NCBI GenBank assembly: GCA_002021875.1
Contig: CP018627.1
Coordinates: 3,162,001 to 3,226,000 of the forward strand
DNA: 64,000 nt
From: Streptomyces hygroscopicus
Lineage (GTDB): Bacteria; Actinomycetota; Actinomycetes; Streptomycetales; Streptomycetaceae
Direction of reading: 5' to 3'
Shown here: piece after piece, positions 34,966 through 43,302 of the stretch
How positions within the stretch are numbered: the stretch's first letter is position 1
Layout: the number at the start of each line of letters is the position of its first letter
The notes under the pieces: model-generated
Seen by the model: only the letters and a program-made list of their open reading frames with translations
Told to the model about the DNA's origin: nothing
The model's database searches: none
Translations under genes and position numbers: made by a program

Positions 34966-35293
34966 TCCCCCTCTCCTCCGTCTGAGCCGATCCGTCACTC
35001 TCGGCGTCCTCGGGCACGGAGCGACGCCCGCCGCGACTCTCCGCGATCCGGAGCGCGTCTGGCAGCGCTTCGATCAGACGGTTCGAGAGGTAGCGGAGCT
35101 CTCGGGCGTCCGTCTTCCGGTCGCCGAGCATCAGGCGGGCATGACCGATGAGTTCGGCGCCCATCTGAAGCTGAACCGCTTCCATCTCGTCAGCCAGTTT
35201 CGTCAGGTAGTCCTCACTGTCCGCATCCGAGACCAGATAGCACCGTTGCCCTGCGGGACCGGACCACGGCAGCAAACGAGGCCGCGCACTCAT
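34958..35293 (-). CDS. Small helical hypothetical protein
   Basis: A 111-residue protein. After an N-terminus with RPRLLPWSGPAGQRCYLV, residues 25-90 form amphipathic helices (DYLTKLADEMEAVQLQMGAEL, in part, and ELRYLSNRLIEALPDALRIAES). The C-terminus is acidic. Similar small proteins occur near XRE/DUF397 loci in Streptomyces. It is coupled to the downstream 86-residue gene. Function unknown. Confidence 0.65.
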   Translation of the reverse strand: MSARPRLLPWSGPAGQRCYLVSDADSEDYLTKLADEMEAVQLQMGAELIGHARLMLGDRKTDARELRYLSNRLIEALPDALRIAESRGGRRSVPEDAESDGSAQTEERGNA

Positions 35294-35523
35294 CGCGCCA
35301 CCGCCCGCGCACTGGCGCCAACGACCCCGCGTCGCGGCTGTCGCTCATGCGCGACCGCATACGGCCGGGCAAGTCCAGTGCCCGGCACGTCCCGGCCATG
35401 CGGCATCCATGAGTGAGCCAGGGGGACACACGCCATGCGAACCGTCGGAATACCTGCGCAGCAAACACCTGGCTCAATCTCATCGGCCCGGTGCTGCCCG
35501 CCTGCGGGTAGCACCTGTTGTGA

Positions 35524-36051
35524 CAGCCAGCCCACCAAGCGAGCGATACTCTTCCGCACGTTGACGCGTACCTGTGGGTGAACGCGGGCGAGGGCCATAC
35601 CTCCACGGACGCCGAGGCGGCCGAGTGGACCGCGCTGGATCCGCTCTTCGGCTACAGCCGCCATCCGCACCGAAGCGCCGGTCTGCCATGCCGGACCGGC
35701 GCCTCGGTGATCTCGGTGGACGGCGACGGCACGGTGCGCCGCTGCCATTTCGTCCCCACGGAACTGGGCAATCTCTACGACGGGTCGTACCGCGCGGCGC
35801 TACGGCCCCGTCCCTGTCCGCTTTCCGTCTGCGACTGCCATATCGGCTATGCGCACCTGGAGTCGCTTCCCCTGTACGACGTGTTCGCGGGCGGAGTGCT
35901 GGAACGCGTCCCGGCGCCGCCCCCGCCGGTCGGTTCGTGGTCGGTCGGTCACACTGTTTCCCCCTCGATCCCCCTGGTCACGACGAGCGTCACAGAACCG
36001 GACGTCACAGAAACAGAAAGTCCGCTTCCCCGGCCTTCGCCCCCTGGATGA
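35524..36051 (+). pseudogene. 5'-truncated radical SAM protein (STM4011-like)
   Basis: An open frame with no proper start whose homology begins around 35557 (HVDAYLWVNAGEGHT) and runs through LDPLFGYSRHPHRSAGLPCR, ISVDGDGTVRRCHFVPTELG and the Cys cluster CPLSVCDCHIGYAHL, the C-terminal part of STM4011-type radical SAM proteins. The N-terminal CxxxCxxC domain is missing; an in-frame TGA at 35521 and unrelated sequence lie upstream. The last 40 codons after LERVP are probably out of frame. A decayed fragment. Confidence 0.7.
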
Positions 36052-36256
36052 AGCGTTTCATCTCCACCGGGGTGTAGATCAGTGCCGGTCCGTCCGGATC
36101 GGTCGACTGGCGCAGCGCCACCCGCCCGTCCTTCAGCCTCATCGCCTCGACGCAGCTTCCCCCGTTGCCGCCACTCCAAGGCTTGTGCCAGCCCTCGCTG
36201 CCGAGGTCCCTTGCCGGCATGCCGCTGTAGACGCGGCTCCCGCATATGCGATCCAT
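36005..36256 (-). CDS. DUF397 protein of a WhiJ-like locus
   Basis: An 83-residue DUF397 protein (WHKPWSGGNGGSCVEAMRLK, VALRQSTDPDGPALIYTPVEM). These small proteins are nearly always encoded beside a WhiJ-type XRE regulator in Streptomyces, and are thought to antagonise or cooperate with it. It starts 3 bp after the regulator stop. Confidence 0.9.
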   Translation of the reverse strand: MDRICGSRVYSGMPARDLGSEGWHKPWSGGNGGSCVEAMRLKDGRVALRQSTDPDGPALIYTPVEMKRFIQGAKAGEADFLFL

Positions 36257-36259
36257 CGT

Positions 36260-37126
36260 TCAGATCTCCTTGCGAATGCGACTCAGAATGGCCTGAGTCG
36301 TCTGTGCAGGCGCGGCCTGCGCGCACATCCGGTCCAGGGCCTCCAGGAATGCCGATACGTCATCGCGCTGGTCGAAGTAGGAGCCGCTGACCAGCGACTC
36401 CGTATACGCGATATCCGGCAGCTCCGGGATCGGGAACCGGAAGATATGGAAGGGGCCGTACATCGCCGGGTGCGGGCCGGCGTCGAACGGCATGATCTGC
36501 AGCCGGATATGAGGGGCCTCCGCCTCCTCGATCAACCGCGCGATCTGGGCCCGCATCGTCTCGGAACCGCCGATGGGGCGACGCACCACCGTTTCGTCCA
36601 TGACCACCCACAGCATCGGCGGGTTGTCCCGGGTGATCAGGGCCTGACGTTCCATACGGAGGGCGACGTTGCGCTCGATCTCCGACTCGGGCGCATGCGG
36701 CATGCCCGCGCGGAGCACCGCGCGGGCATAGTCCTCGGTCTGCAGCAGCCCGGGAATGTAATGCGGCTCGTAGGCCCGGATCAGATTGGCCTCGACCTCC
36801 AGGCTCACGAAGGTGTTGAACCACTCCGGCAGGACGTCGCGGAACCGGTGCCACCAGCCGGCCTTGTTGGCCTCGCGCGCGAGGGAGAGGAACCCCTCGA
36901 CCTCCTCGGGGTCGGCGACGCCGTACGTCCGCAGCAGCTTCTCGACGTACGGCAGCTTCAGGCCGACCTCGGCCTTCTCCATCCGGCGGATCGTGGCATG
37001 CGTGACGTCCAGGGCGCGCCCGGCCTGCTCGAACGACATCCCGGCCTTCTCCCGAAGGTCCTGGAGCCGCTTGCCGAGCACGACTCGCAGGACGGTCGGG
37101 GCTCCGCCCGCCCGCGCATCCGCCAC
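36260..37126 (-). CDS. WhiJ-like XRE regulator (DUF5753)
   Basis: A 288-residue regulator. The helix-turn-helix lies at residues 15-75 (LGKRLQDLREKAGMSFEQAG, ATIRRMEKAEVGLKLP). Residues 105-280 are the DUF5753 domain (YEPHYIPGLLQTEDYARAVL, LQIMPFDAGPHPAMYGPFHI). This family includes WhiJ, which acts in the timing of differentiation. With the adjacent DUF397 gene and the divergent ATPase gene it forms the classic three-gene set. Confidence 0.92.
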   Translation of the reverse strand: MADARAGGAPTVLRVVLGKRLQDLREKAGMSFEQAGRALDVTHATIRRMEKAEVGLKLPYVEKLLRTYGVADPEEVEGFLSLAREANKAGWWHRFRDVLPEWFNTFVSLEVEANLIRAYEPHYIPGLLQTEDYARAVLRAGMPHAPESEIERNVALRMERQALITRDNPPMLWVVMDETVVRRPIGGSETMRAQIARLIEEAEAPHIRLQIMPFDAGPHPAMYGPFHIFRFPIPELPDIAYTESLVSGSYFDQRDDVSAFLEALDRMCAQAAPAQTTQAILSRIRKEI

Positions 37127-37226
37127 TACCGTTCCCCTCCAAGTACCTTCACGACACAGCAGTCTGGCATGGGCTCAGCATTCCGAACAGCCTGCGCTTG
37201 CGATTCTGTAATTTACAGATTGAACC

Positions 37227-37706
37227 TTGCCATACGCGAGCGTGACAGAGCATAGTGTCGGCGTGGCTCCTTCCTATGAGGCTCTCCGGTTAGGGCGCGG
37301 CGGCACCGTGGTCGCTCCGCCCCGCCACGACGTGTTTCGTCTGCCGGCGCTGAGCACGTCCGTCGCCGAGGCGAGAAGGCATGTCGTCCGGCGGCTGCGC
37401 TCATGGGGCATCGACCAGGACACCCGGGACAGCGCGGAGTTGATCGTCTCCGAGCTGTTCACCAACGCGGTGCGCCACACCTCCAGCGAGGAGGTTCGCT
37501 GCTCACTGCAGCTCATAGGGACCCGGCTGCGGCTCGAGGTGGCCGACCAGGGATGCGCCCGTACGGTCCCGGAGGCCAGGTCGGTGACCGCGGACCAGGA
37601 GGGCGGCCGCGGGCTGATGCTGGTGGAAGCACTCTCGGAGGCCTGGGGGGTCAGGCCGAACCAAGGGGGCGCGGGCCGCGCCGTCTGGGCCTATCTGGCG
37701 ACGTAG
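37227..37706 (+). CDS. RsbW-like anti-sigma-factor-type ATPase
   Basis: A 159-residue HATPase_c protein of the serine-kinase anti-sigma type. The N box ELIVSELFTNAVRHT (about 75-89), G1 VADQGCART and G2 EGGRGLMLVEALSEAWG are present. It is divergent from the WhiJ-like regulator across 100 bp. Starts at 37227 (ATG), 37242 (GTG) or 37257 (GTG) are possible, none with a strong ribosome site. Codon 22 from the first start is TTA (37290-37292), which predicts bldA control of this developmental locus. Confidence 0.85.
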   Translation: MPYASVTEHSVGVAPSYEALRLGRGGTVVAPPRHDVFRLPALSTSVAEARRHVVRRLRSWGIDQDTRDSAELIVSELFTNAVRHTSSEEVRCSLQLIGTRLRLEVADQGCARTVPEARSVTADQEGGRGLMLVEALSEAWGVRPNQGGAGRAVWAYLAT

Positions 37707-37979
37707 CGGCTCCGCGACGCCACGACCGTACGGACGGGCACGGACGAGTACGACTCACCCACGACGCACGCACGATCCAGGCACGACGCACCCACGACCT
37801 ACGTACGAGCAGGCACGGCGCGACGCGACGTTCGGCGGCCAAAGCGGCGCGAGCACAGGAGCTCGGAACGAGCGGTGCCGAGGGAATAGGGGCAGCGACA
37901 GCGCACGAGGCGGTCAGCCTCGGGGCGCCAACGGGGGTCTGCCCCTATTCCTCCGGGACCGCTTCCGGTCACGGAACGT
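37707..37979. other. Low-complexity gap
   Basis: Dominated by degenerate ACGCAC/ACGAC-type words; two related segments share ACGACGCAC(G/C)CACGA. No gene is supported. Confidence 0.5.
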
Positions 37980-38777
37980 TCAGGGCCGCAGCGGCAGCAG
38001 ATCGGGCCGCTTGGGCTCCACATGGTCACCCGACGACTCACCGCGCAGTCGTCGGCCGATCCAGGGCACCAGATATTCGCGCGCCCAGTGGATGTTGTCC
38101 CGGCGCACCTCGGCGGCGGTGCGCTGCCCCTCCGGGGGCCAGGGCTGATCGGGGTCGGCGGGGACGTCGAGCCCGAGCACCTGACCGGCCCTCAGCGCGA
38201 CCCGGGTGTGCCCGTCCGGCGACAGATGCAGCCGGTCGGCGTCCCAGGCCCGGCGGTCCTGCACCGAGCGCAGCGACCACAGGTCGAGCACCGGGCAGTC
38301 GTAGCGGTCGGCGATCGCCCGCACATGCGCCGTATACGTGGCGATCTTGCCCCGCAGATGACGCAGCACCGGCACCCCTCTGGTGTCGAAGCCCGTGCAC
38401 ACCAGCACCGTGCCCACCCGCGCCTTGAGGTCGGCGACGGCCGCCTCGTAGCGCTCGGCGACATCGTCGGGGTCGCTGCCGGGGCGCAGGATGTCATTGC
38501 CCCCCGCACAGAAGGTGACCAGATCGGGGCCGAGCTCGATGGCGCGCGCCACCTGCTCCGCGACAATCTGGTCAAGGAGTCGACCGCGTACGGCCAAATT
38601 GGCGTAGCGGAAATCGTCGTGAGGTCGTTGGTCGGACAGCAGGACCGCGAGCCGGTCGGCCCAGCCGACGAACACTCCATCAGGATCGGGGTCGCCGACG
38701 CCCTCGGTGAAGCTGTCGCCGACGGCTGCGTACGACCCGATGGAACCGTTGCTGAATCTCTCCTTATCGTCTGCCAC
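37980..38777 (-). CDS. SGNH/GDSL-family esterase
   Basis: A 265-residue cytosolic SGNH hydrolase. Block I is GDSFTEG with Ser22, block III GGND (near 93), and block V DRLHLSPDGH with the catalytic Asp/His. The start is a GTG at 38777. The family hydrolyses acyl or acetyl esters; the substrate cannot be inferred. It lies 79 bp upstream of the alpha-galactosidase stop region on the same strand as that gene and may share its transcript. Confidence 0.9.
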   Translation of the reverse strand: MADDKERFSNGSIGSYAAVGDSFTEGVGDPDPDGVFVGWADRLAVLLSDQRPHDDFRYANLAVRGRLLDQIVAEQVARAIELGPDLVTFCAGGNDILRPGSDPDDVAERYEAAVADLKARVGTVLVCTGFDTRGVPVLRHLRGKIATYTAHVRAIADRYDCPVLDLWSLRSVQDRRAWDADRLHLSPDGHTRVALRAGQVLGLDVPADPDQPWPPEGQRTAAEVRRDNIHWAREYLVPWIGRRLRGESSGDHVEPKRPDLLPLRP

Positions 38778-38856
38778 GTCGGGACATCTTTCACCCGACG
38801 GCGTGACTTACGCCACCGTAACCAGGGCTTGACGTGGGGTGATCTATCCCACCTGG

Positions 38857-40968
38857 TCAGTTTCGGCGAAGGTGGAATACGGCGGCGTCCAGGTCGCCGC
38901 CCAGCCCGGTGCGCAGGCCCCGGTGCGCGAGCACCGCTCCCCGGTGCACCGCCCCGGTCTCCAGATCCCGGTAGGTGGCCGCCGGGTCGAGCCCGCGCAG
39001 CCGCAGCGGGGGCGGTGCGTCGCCGTAGTGCTGCGCCTGGATCCAGGCCAGCACCACGGTCTCCTCGCCCCGTACGTACTGCACCGCGCTGAGCCCGTCG
39101 CCCTCCGGCGGCCGCAGCCGGTACAGCTCACCGTGCTGGACGACCGGGCGCACCCGCTTGTAGAGCGCCACCCAGTCGCGGGCCTCGGCGAGTTCCGCCT
39201 CGCTCCAGCGGGTCAGATCGCCGCCGACGCCCAGCACCCCGGCCATCGCGCTGACGAAGCGGAAGCGCAGCGAGCTGACGCGTGCGTTGCCCATGGCGTT
39301 GGGGCTGTCGGTGACCCAGGCGGCCATCACCCGGGCCGGGTGGAGCTGGCTGAAGCCGTGCTGGATGGCCAGCCGGTCCAGCGGGTCGGTGTTGTCCGAG
39401 GTCCACACCTGGTCGGTGCGGCCCAGGACGCCCAGGTCGATCCGGCCGCCACCGCCCGAGCAGGACTCGAAGGCGACCTGGGGGTGTGCCGCGCGCAGCC
39501 GCTCCAGCAGCTCGTACAGCCCGCGTACGTGGTCGATCCACAGCCGCCGCGGGTAGGCGTCGCCGGGCCAGCCGGCGTCCGAGAAGGAGCGGTTGAAGTC
39601 CCATTTCACATAGTCGATGGGCGCGCCGCTCAGCAGGGTGTCCAGCCGCTCCCAGAGATACGCGCGCACCTCGGGGCGGGCGAGGTTGAGCACGAGCTGG
39701 TTGCGGAATTCGGCGCGGGCCCGGCCGGGGTGGTGCTGCACCCAGTCGGGGTGGGCGCGGTAGAGGTCGCTGTCGGGGTTGACCATCTCGGGCTCGACCC
39801 AGATGCCGAACCGCATCCCCAGGGCGTGCACCTCGTCGGCCAGCGGCTTCAGCCCGTGCGGAAAGCGGTCCGGGTTGACCGTCCAGTCGCCGAGCCCGGC
39901 CCGGTCGCTGGTGCGCGCCCCGAACCACCCGTCGTCGACGACGAACAGCTCGACGCCCAGGGTGGCGGCCAACCGCGCGAGCGAGCGCTGCTGCTCCTCG
40001 CTCACCTCGAACTCGGTGGCCTCCCAGGAGTTGTAGAGCACCGGCCGGGACCGGTCGGCGCCGGGGACCACCCGGGCGAGCTGCCAGGCGTGCCAGGCGC
40101 GGCTGGCGGCCCCGAAGCCGCCGTCGGTCCACAGCCCCGCGAAGACGGGGGTGGTGAACGACTCACCGGGCGCGAGGAGTAGCTGTCCCGCGTCGTCGTG
40201 GCCGACCCCGCCGACCGCCTGGACGGCGCCGTCGGCCAGCCGCTGGACGGCGATCCGCCAGGCCCCGGACCAGGCGAGCGCGCAGCTGTGCACCTCGCCG
40301 CTCTCCTCGGTGGCCTCCCCGCCGTCCAGGGCGATCCAGGGCAGATGATGGTGGCTGGTGTGGCCCCGGCGGCTGCCGATCACCTTCTCACCGGGGGTGA
40401 GCTCGGTGCGGGCCAGCCGGCTCTCGGCGGCCCAGCGGCCGTGCAGATGGGACAGCCGCCAGCGGTCGCGCGCCGGGAGCGACCAGGCGGCGGAGTCGGC
40501 GCGCAGCAGCTCCACGGGCTCCTGGCCGGCGTTGCCGGTGTGGGTGAGGGTGGCCCAGCGCTCGATGACATCGCCGTCGTCCCGCATCCGGTAGTGGAGG
40601 GTGATGTCGAGGTGGTGCAGCGGATCGTGGAAGCGCAGCCGCAGCTCCTGGCCGGTGCCGGGGTCGAGGACGGTGCCACTGCTGAAGCGCCACTCGGTGC
40701 CGCGTACGCCCCCGGCGTGTACGGACAGGGCGGGACGGGCGAAGCGCGGGCCGCCCTCCACGGGGTACTCCTCGCGCCCGTCCAGCGGCGATTCGAACGG
40801 CCGCTCCGGCGGCCCGGGCTCGGCGGCGAGGGCCTCGGCGTCCTCGACCGCGATCCTCGGCCCCCAGTGGAGATGAAGCAGTTCATCACGGTCGGTGACA
40901 TGCAGGGCATAGCTGCTGTGCCGCCCCGAGAGCACCCAGAGCCGACCGCTTCCACCGGGTTCGATCAT
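38857..40968 (-). CDS. GH36 alpha-galactosidase
   Basis: A 703-residue cytosolic GH36 enzyme. An N-terminal beta-supersandwich (1-300) precedes the TIM barrel with DDGWFGAR (345-352), EPEMVNPDSDL (392-402), nucleophile Asp457 (VKWDFNRSF) and acid/base Asp525 (TSDNTDPLDR), then a C-terminal beta domain. It hydrolyses alpha-galactosides such as raffinose-family sugars. ATG 40968 follows GGGGGAG; another ATG 15 codons upstream is less well placed. No transporter or regulator gene adjoins it. Confidence 0.95.
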   Translation of the reverse strand: MIEPGGSGRLWVLSGRHSSYALHVTDRDELLHLHWGPRIAVEDAEALAAEPGPPERPFESPLDGREEYPVEGGPRFARPALSVHAGGVRGTEWRFSSGTVLDPGTGQELRLRFHDPLHHLDITLHYRMRDDGDVIERWATLTHTGNAGQEPVELLRADSAAWSLPARDRWRLSHLHGRWAAESRLARTELTPGEKVIGSRRGHTSHHHLPWIALDGGEATEESGEVHSCALAWSGAWRIAVQRLADGAVQAVGGVGHDDAGQLLLAPGESFTTPVFAGLWTDGGFGAASRAWHAWQLARVVPGADRSRPVLYNSWEATEFEVSEEQQRSLARLAATLGVELFVVDDGWFGARTSDRAGLGDWTVNPDRFPHGLKPLADEVHALGMRFGIWVEPEMVNPDSDLYRAHPDWVQHHPGRARAEFRNQLVLNLARPEVRAYLWERLDTLLSGAPIDYVKWDFNRSFSDAGWPGDAYPRRLWIDHVRGLYELLERLRAAHPQVAFESCSGGGGRIDLGVLGRTDQVWTSDNTDPLDRLAIQHGFSQLHPARVMAAWVTDSPNAMGNARVSSLRFRFVSAMAGVLGVGGDLTRWSEAELAEARDWVALYKRVRPVVQHGELYRLRPPEGDGLSAVQYVRGEETVVLAWIQAQHYGDAPPPLRLRGLDPAATYRDLETGAVHRGAVLAHRGLRTGLGGDLDAAVFHLRRN

Positions 40969-41162
40969 CGCGCTCCCCCAATTCTCCACAGGTGTCAACA
41001 TGATCGGGGAGGGCGGGTCGGTGCGGCAATGCCCCCGTACCGGCAGCGGCAATGCCCCCGCACCGGCAGGAGACCGATTGCCCGCTGCACCCATGTCGTA
41101 TGGTCGGCTTCAGCCCGCCTCGTCGACGAGCCGCGTCGGCGGCCGATGGTGAAGGAGAGCCC

Positions 41163-41987
41163 GTGACGCAGCAGTCGCAGTCGCCGCAGGTCCCCCAGGC
41201 CGAAACTCAGCTGGTGGGGGTACGCAACTTCCGTGATCTCGGCGGACTGCCGGCTGCCGACGGCCGCCGTGTGCGGCCCGGCGTACTGTTCCGCAGCGGC
41301 CATCTCGCCCATGCCACCGAGACGGACACGGCCTTCCTCGACGCGCTCGGCCTGCACACCGTCTTCGACTTCCGCAACGCCGCCGACATCAAGCTGGAGG
41401 GTCCGGACGTCACGCTCAGCGGGGTCCGGAACGTCAATCTGCCGCTGTCCGACCCGGCCGACGGCGCCGGGTTCTGGACGATGGTGCGCGAGGGCGATCT
41501 GGACACCCTGCGCAAGCTGCTCGCCGAGGGCCGGGCCGAGAAGCGCATGATCGGCTCCTATCGCGGGATCATCACCACCCGGATCGTCGAGCACGGGCGG
41601 ATCCTCAGCGATATGGCGGAGGACAGCTCACCGGTGCTGATGCACTGTTCGGCCGGCAAGGACCGGGCGGGACTGTCCATCGCGGTGACCCTGCTGGCCC
41701 TCGGCGTCGACCAGGAGGCCATCGAGGCCGACTACCTCGCGTCGGCCGCTGCCCACCGGCGCTACAAGATCTGGCGCAAGGGCGATCCGGCGGACGGCTC
41801 CGACCCGATGTCCCCCGAGGTCATGGCGCTGCTGCTGCCGCTCTTCGACGCGCGCGCCGAATATCTGGCGGCGGCCTTCGCGACCATCAAGGAGACCTGG
41901 GGCGGCACCGACCGCTATCTCGCCGAGGGGCTCGGCCTCACCCCCGAGCGGCGCGAGCGGCTCCGCGAGCGGCTGCTCACCGGCTGA
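41163..41987 (+). CDS. Tyrosine/lipid phosphatase of the Y_phosphatase3 family
   Basis: A 274-residue cysteine-based phosphatase. The P-loop HCSAGKDR lies at 161-168 with nucleophile Cys162 and Arg168, and the N-terminal RNFRDLGGLP and LFRSGHL are family hallmarks (MptpB-like). GTG 41163 follows GAAGGAG. No signal peptide. Members dephosphorylate phosphotyrosine or phosphoinositides; the in vivo substrate is unknown. It is divergent from the galactosidase and convergent with the serpin. Confidence 0.9.
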   Translation: MTQQSQSPQVPQAETQLVGVRNFRDLGGLPAADGRRVRPGVLFRSGHLAHATETDTAFLDALGLHTVFDFRNAADIKLEGPDVTLSGVRNVNLPLSDPADGAGFWTMVREGDLDTLRKLLAEGRAEKRMIGSYRGIITTRIVEHGRILSDMAEDSSPVLMHCSAGKDRAGLSIAVTLLALGVDQEAIEADYLASAAAHRRYKIWRKGDPADGSDPMSPEVMALLLPLFDARAEYLAAAFATIKETWGGTDRYLAEGLGLTPERRERLRERLLTG

Positions 41988-42032
41988 CGGCACCGCCCCG
42001 GGGCCGACAGCGCCAGCCCGCACCCGCCCCGG

Positions 42033-42095
42033 GGCTCACGGCTCACGGCTCACGGCTCACGGCTCACGGCTCACGGCTCACGGCTCACGGCTCAC
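42033..42095. repeat. GGCTCAC heptamer repeat, nine copies
   Basis: Nine uninterrupted GGCTCAC units. The last unit contains the stop codon of the serpin gene, and the rest lie downstream of it. Likely to vary in copy number by slippage. Confidence 0.95.
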
Positions 42096-43285
42096 CACAT
42101 GGTGTCGGCCCCGGCCTCGGGCTCGGTGACCCAGCCCGCCGTCAGCACCAGACCGGTGGCGCGGTGCACGGCCAGGAAGCCGAACGGCCGGTCGTACCGC
42201 ACGCTGATCAGCTTCACCTTCTGCCGCGGCGGCGCCGAACCGGGAGCCATGGAGAACGCGGTCACCGCCGCCGCCCAGAAGCCCTCGGCGCTGAACGAGG
42301 CGGTCATGGACTGCTCTCCGGAGGACAGCGCCAGCGCGGCCGGGCTGATCCCCGGAAAGTGGCCGCGCGCGGTGTCCTGGGCGGTACGCAGCCCGAACAG
42401 CTCGGCCCGGCGCAGCAGATCGTGCCGGGCCTTTACGGTGAACTGCGGGGTGGTCAGCATCACCCGGGGAGTGGGGTCCCAGCTCTCGACCTCCATGACC
42501 TGGACTCCGGGCCCGGCCGCGCCCGGCGGCAGCGCCGAGCCGGGCCATCCCGCGTACCGCCCGGCCACCGCGCCGATTCCGGCCTCCAGCACCTCGCCGC
42601 CCGGTGCGTCCTCGGCGCCGAGGACCAGATGCACATCCAGCCCGTTGCCGCCCGCGATCCCGGAGAGGGTGAGCGGACCGGCGGGGGTGTCGGGGACGAC
42701 CCGCAGCACCCCGTCGAGGTCGTCCGCGGACCGGCTGAGCCCGGCCAGCGACCGGCCCTGCCACGGTCCGTTCCTGGGCATCAGCCAACCCGGCTGGAAC
42801 GGCTGCAGCCAGGCCGTCCGCACCGTGAGCGCTCCGGCCAGCACCAGCTGGGTGGCGGGGCTGAGCGGCACCGGCATCTCGGTGATCGCGCCCTGGGTGC
42901 ACCGGGACGCCCAGGCGTCCAGCTCCTTGCGGTCGTGCTCGGTGTCCCCGGTGAGCGCACCCCGTACGCCCGGCGGCAGCGCGGCCTCCCACTCGGACCG
43001 GATCGGCAGGTCCTGACGGGTCCACAGGCCGGTGGCGGCGTCGACACCGGCCATGCCGTCCAGCGCCCCGAGCAGCTCACCGCCGAGCGCCGTGGCCCGG
43101 TCGGCGCCGACGCCCAGCGCGTCCTCCAGCTCCTGGCGGGCCGGACCGCCGGCGCCGCCCGCGAGCAGGGCGAGCAGCGGCCAGACCCCGGTGGCGGCGA
43201 AGACCGTGCCCTCGTCCGCCACGGCGGCCCGCGCCCACCTCGCCGTCATCGTGTTGACGGCCTGTAGGGCGGTCGCGTCGATCAT
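42092..43285 (-). CDS. Serpin family protein
   Basis: A 397-residue serine protease inhibitor fold. Start ATG 43285 follows GGGGGACC. The conserved core includes FAATGVWPLLALLAGGAGG near the N-terminus and the C-terminal signature PFGFLAVHRATGLVLTAGW. The reactive-centre region lies before RYDRPFGF, around SMAPGSAPPRQ, and lacks the alanine-rich hinge of strongly inhibitory serpins, so inhibition is uncertain. No signal peptide. It starts only 17 bp after the hopanoid aminotransferase gene and is probably in that operon. Confidence 0.88.
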   Translation of the reverse strand: MIDATALQAVNTMTARWARAAVADEGTVFAATGVWPLLALLAGGAGGPARQELEDALGVGADRATALGGELLGALDGMAGVDAATGLWTRQDLPIRSEWEAALPPGVRGALTGDTEHDRKELDAWASRCTQGAITEMPVPLSPATQLVLAGALTVRTAWLQPFQPGWLMPRNGPWQGRSLAGLSRSADDLDGVLRVVPDTPAGPLTLSGIAGGNGLDVHLVLGAEDAPGGEVLEAGIGAVAGRYAGWPGSALPPGAAGPGVQVMEVESWDPTPRVMLTTPQFTVKARHDLLRRAELFGLRTAQDTARGHFPGISPAALALSSGEQSMTASFSAEGFWAAAVTAFSMAPGSAPPRQKVKLISVRYDRPFGFLAVHRATGLVLTAGWVTEPEAGADTMW

Positions 43286-43302
43286 GCCGGGTCCCCCATC
43301 GG

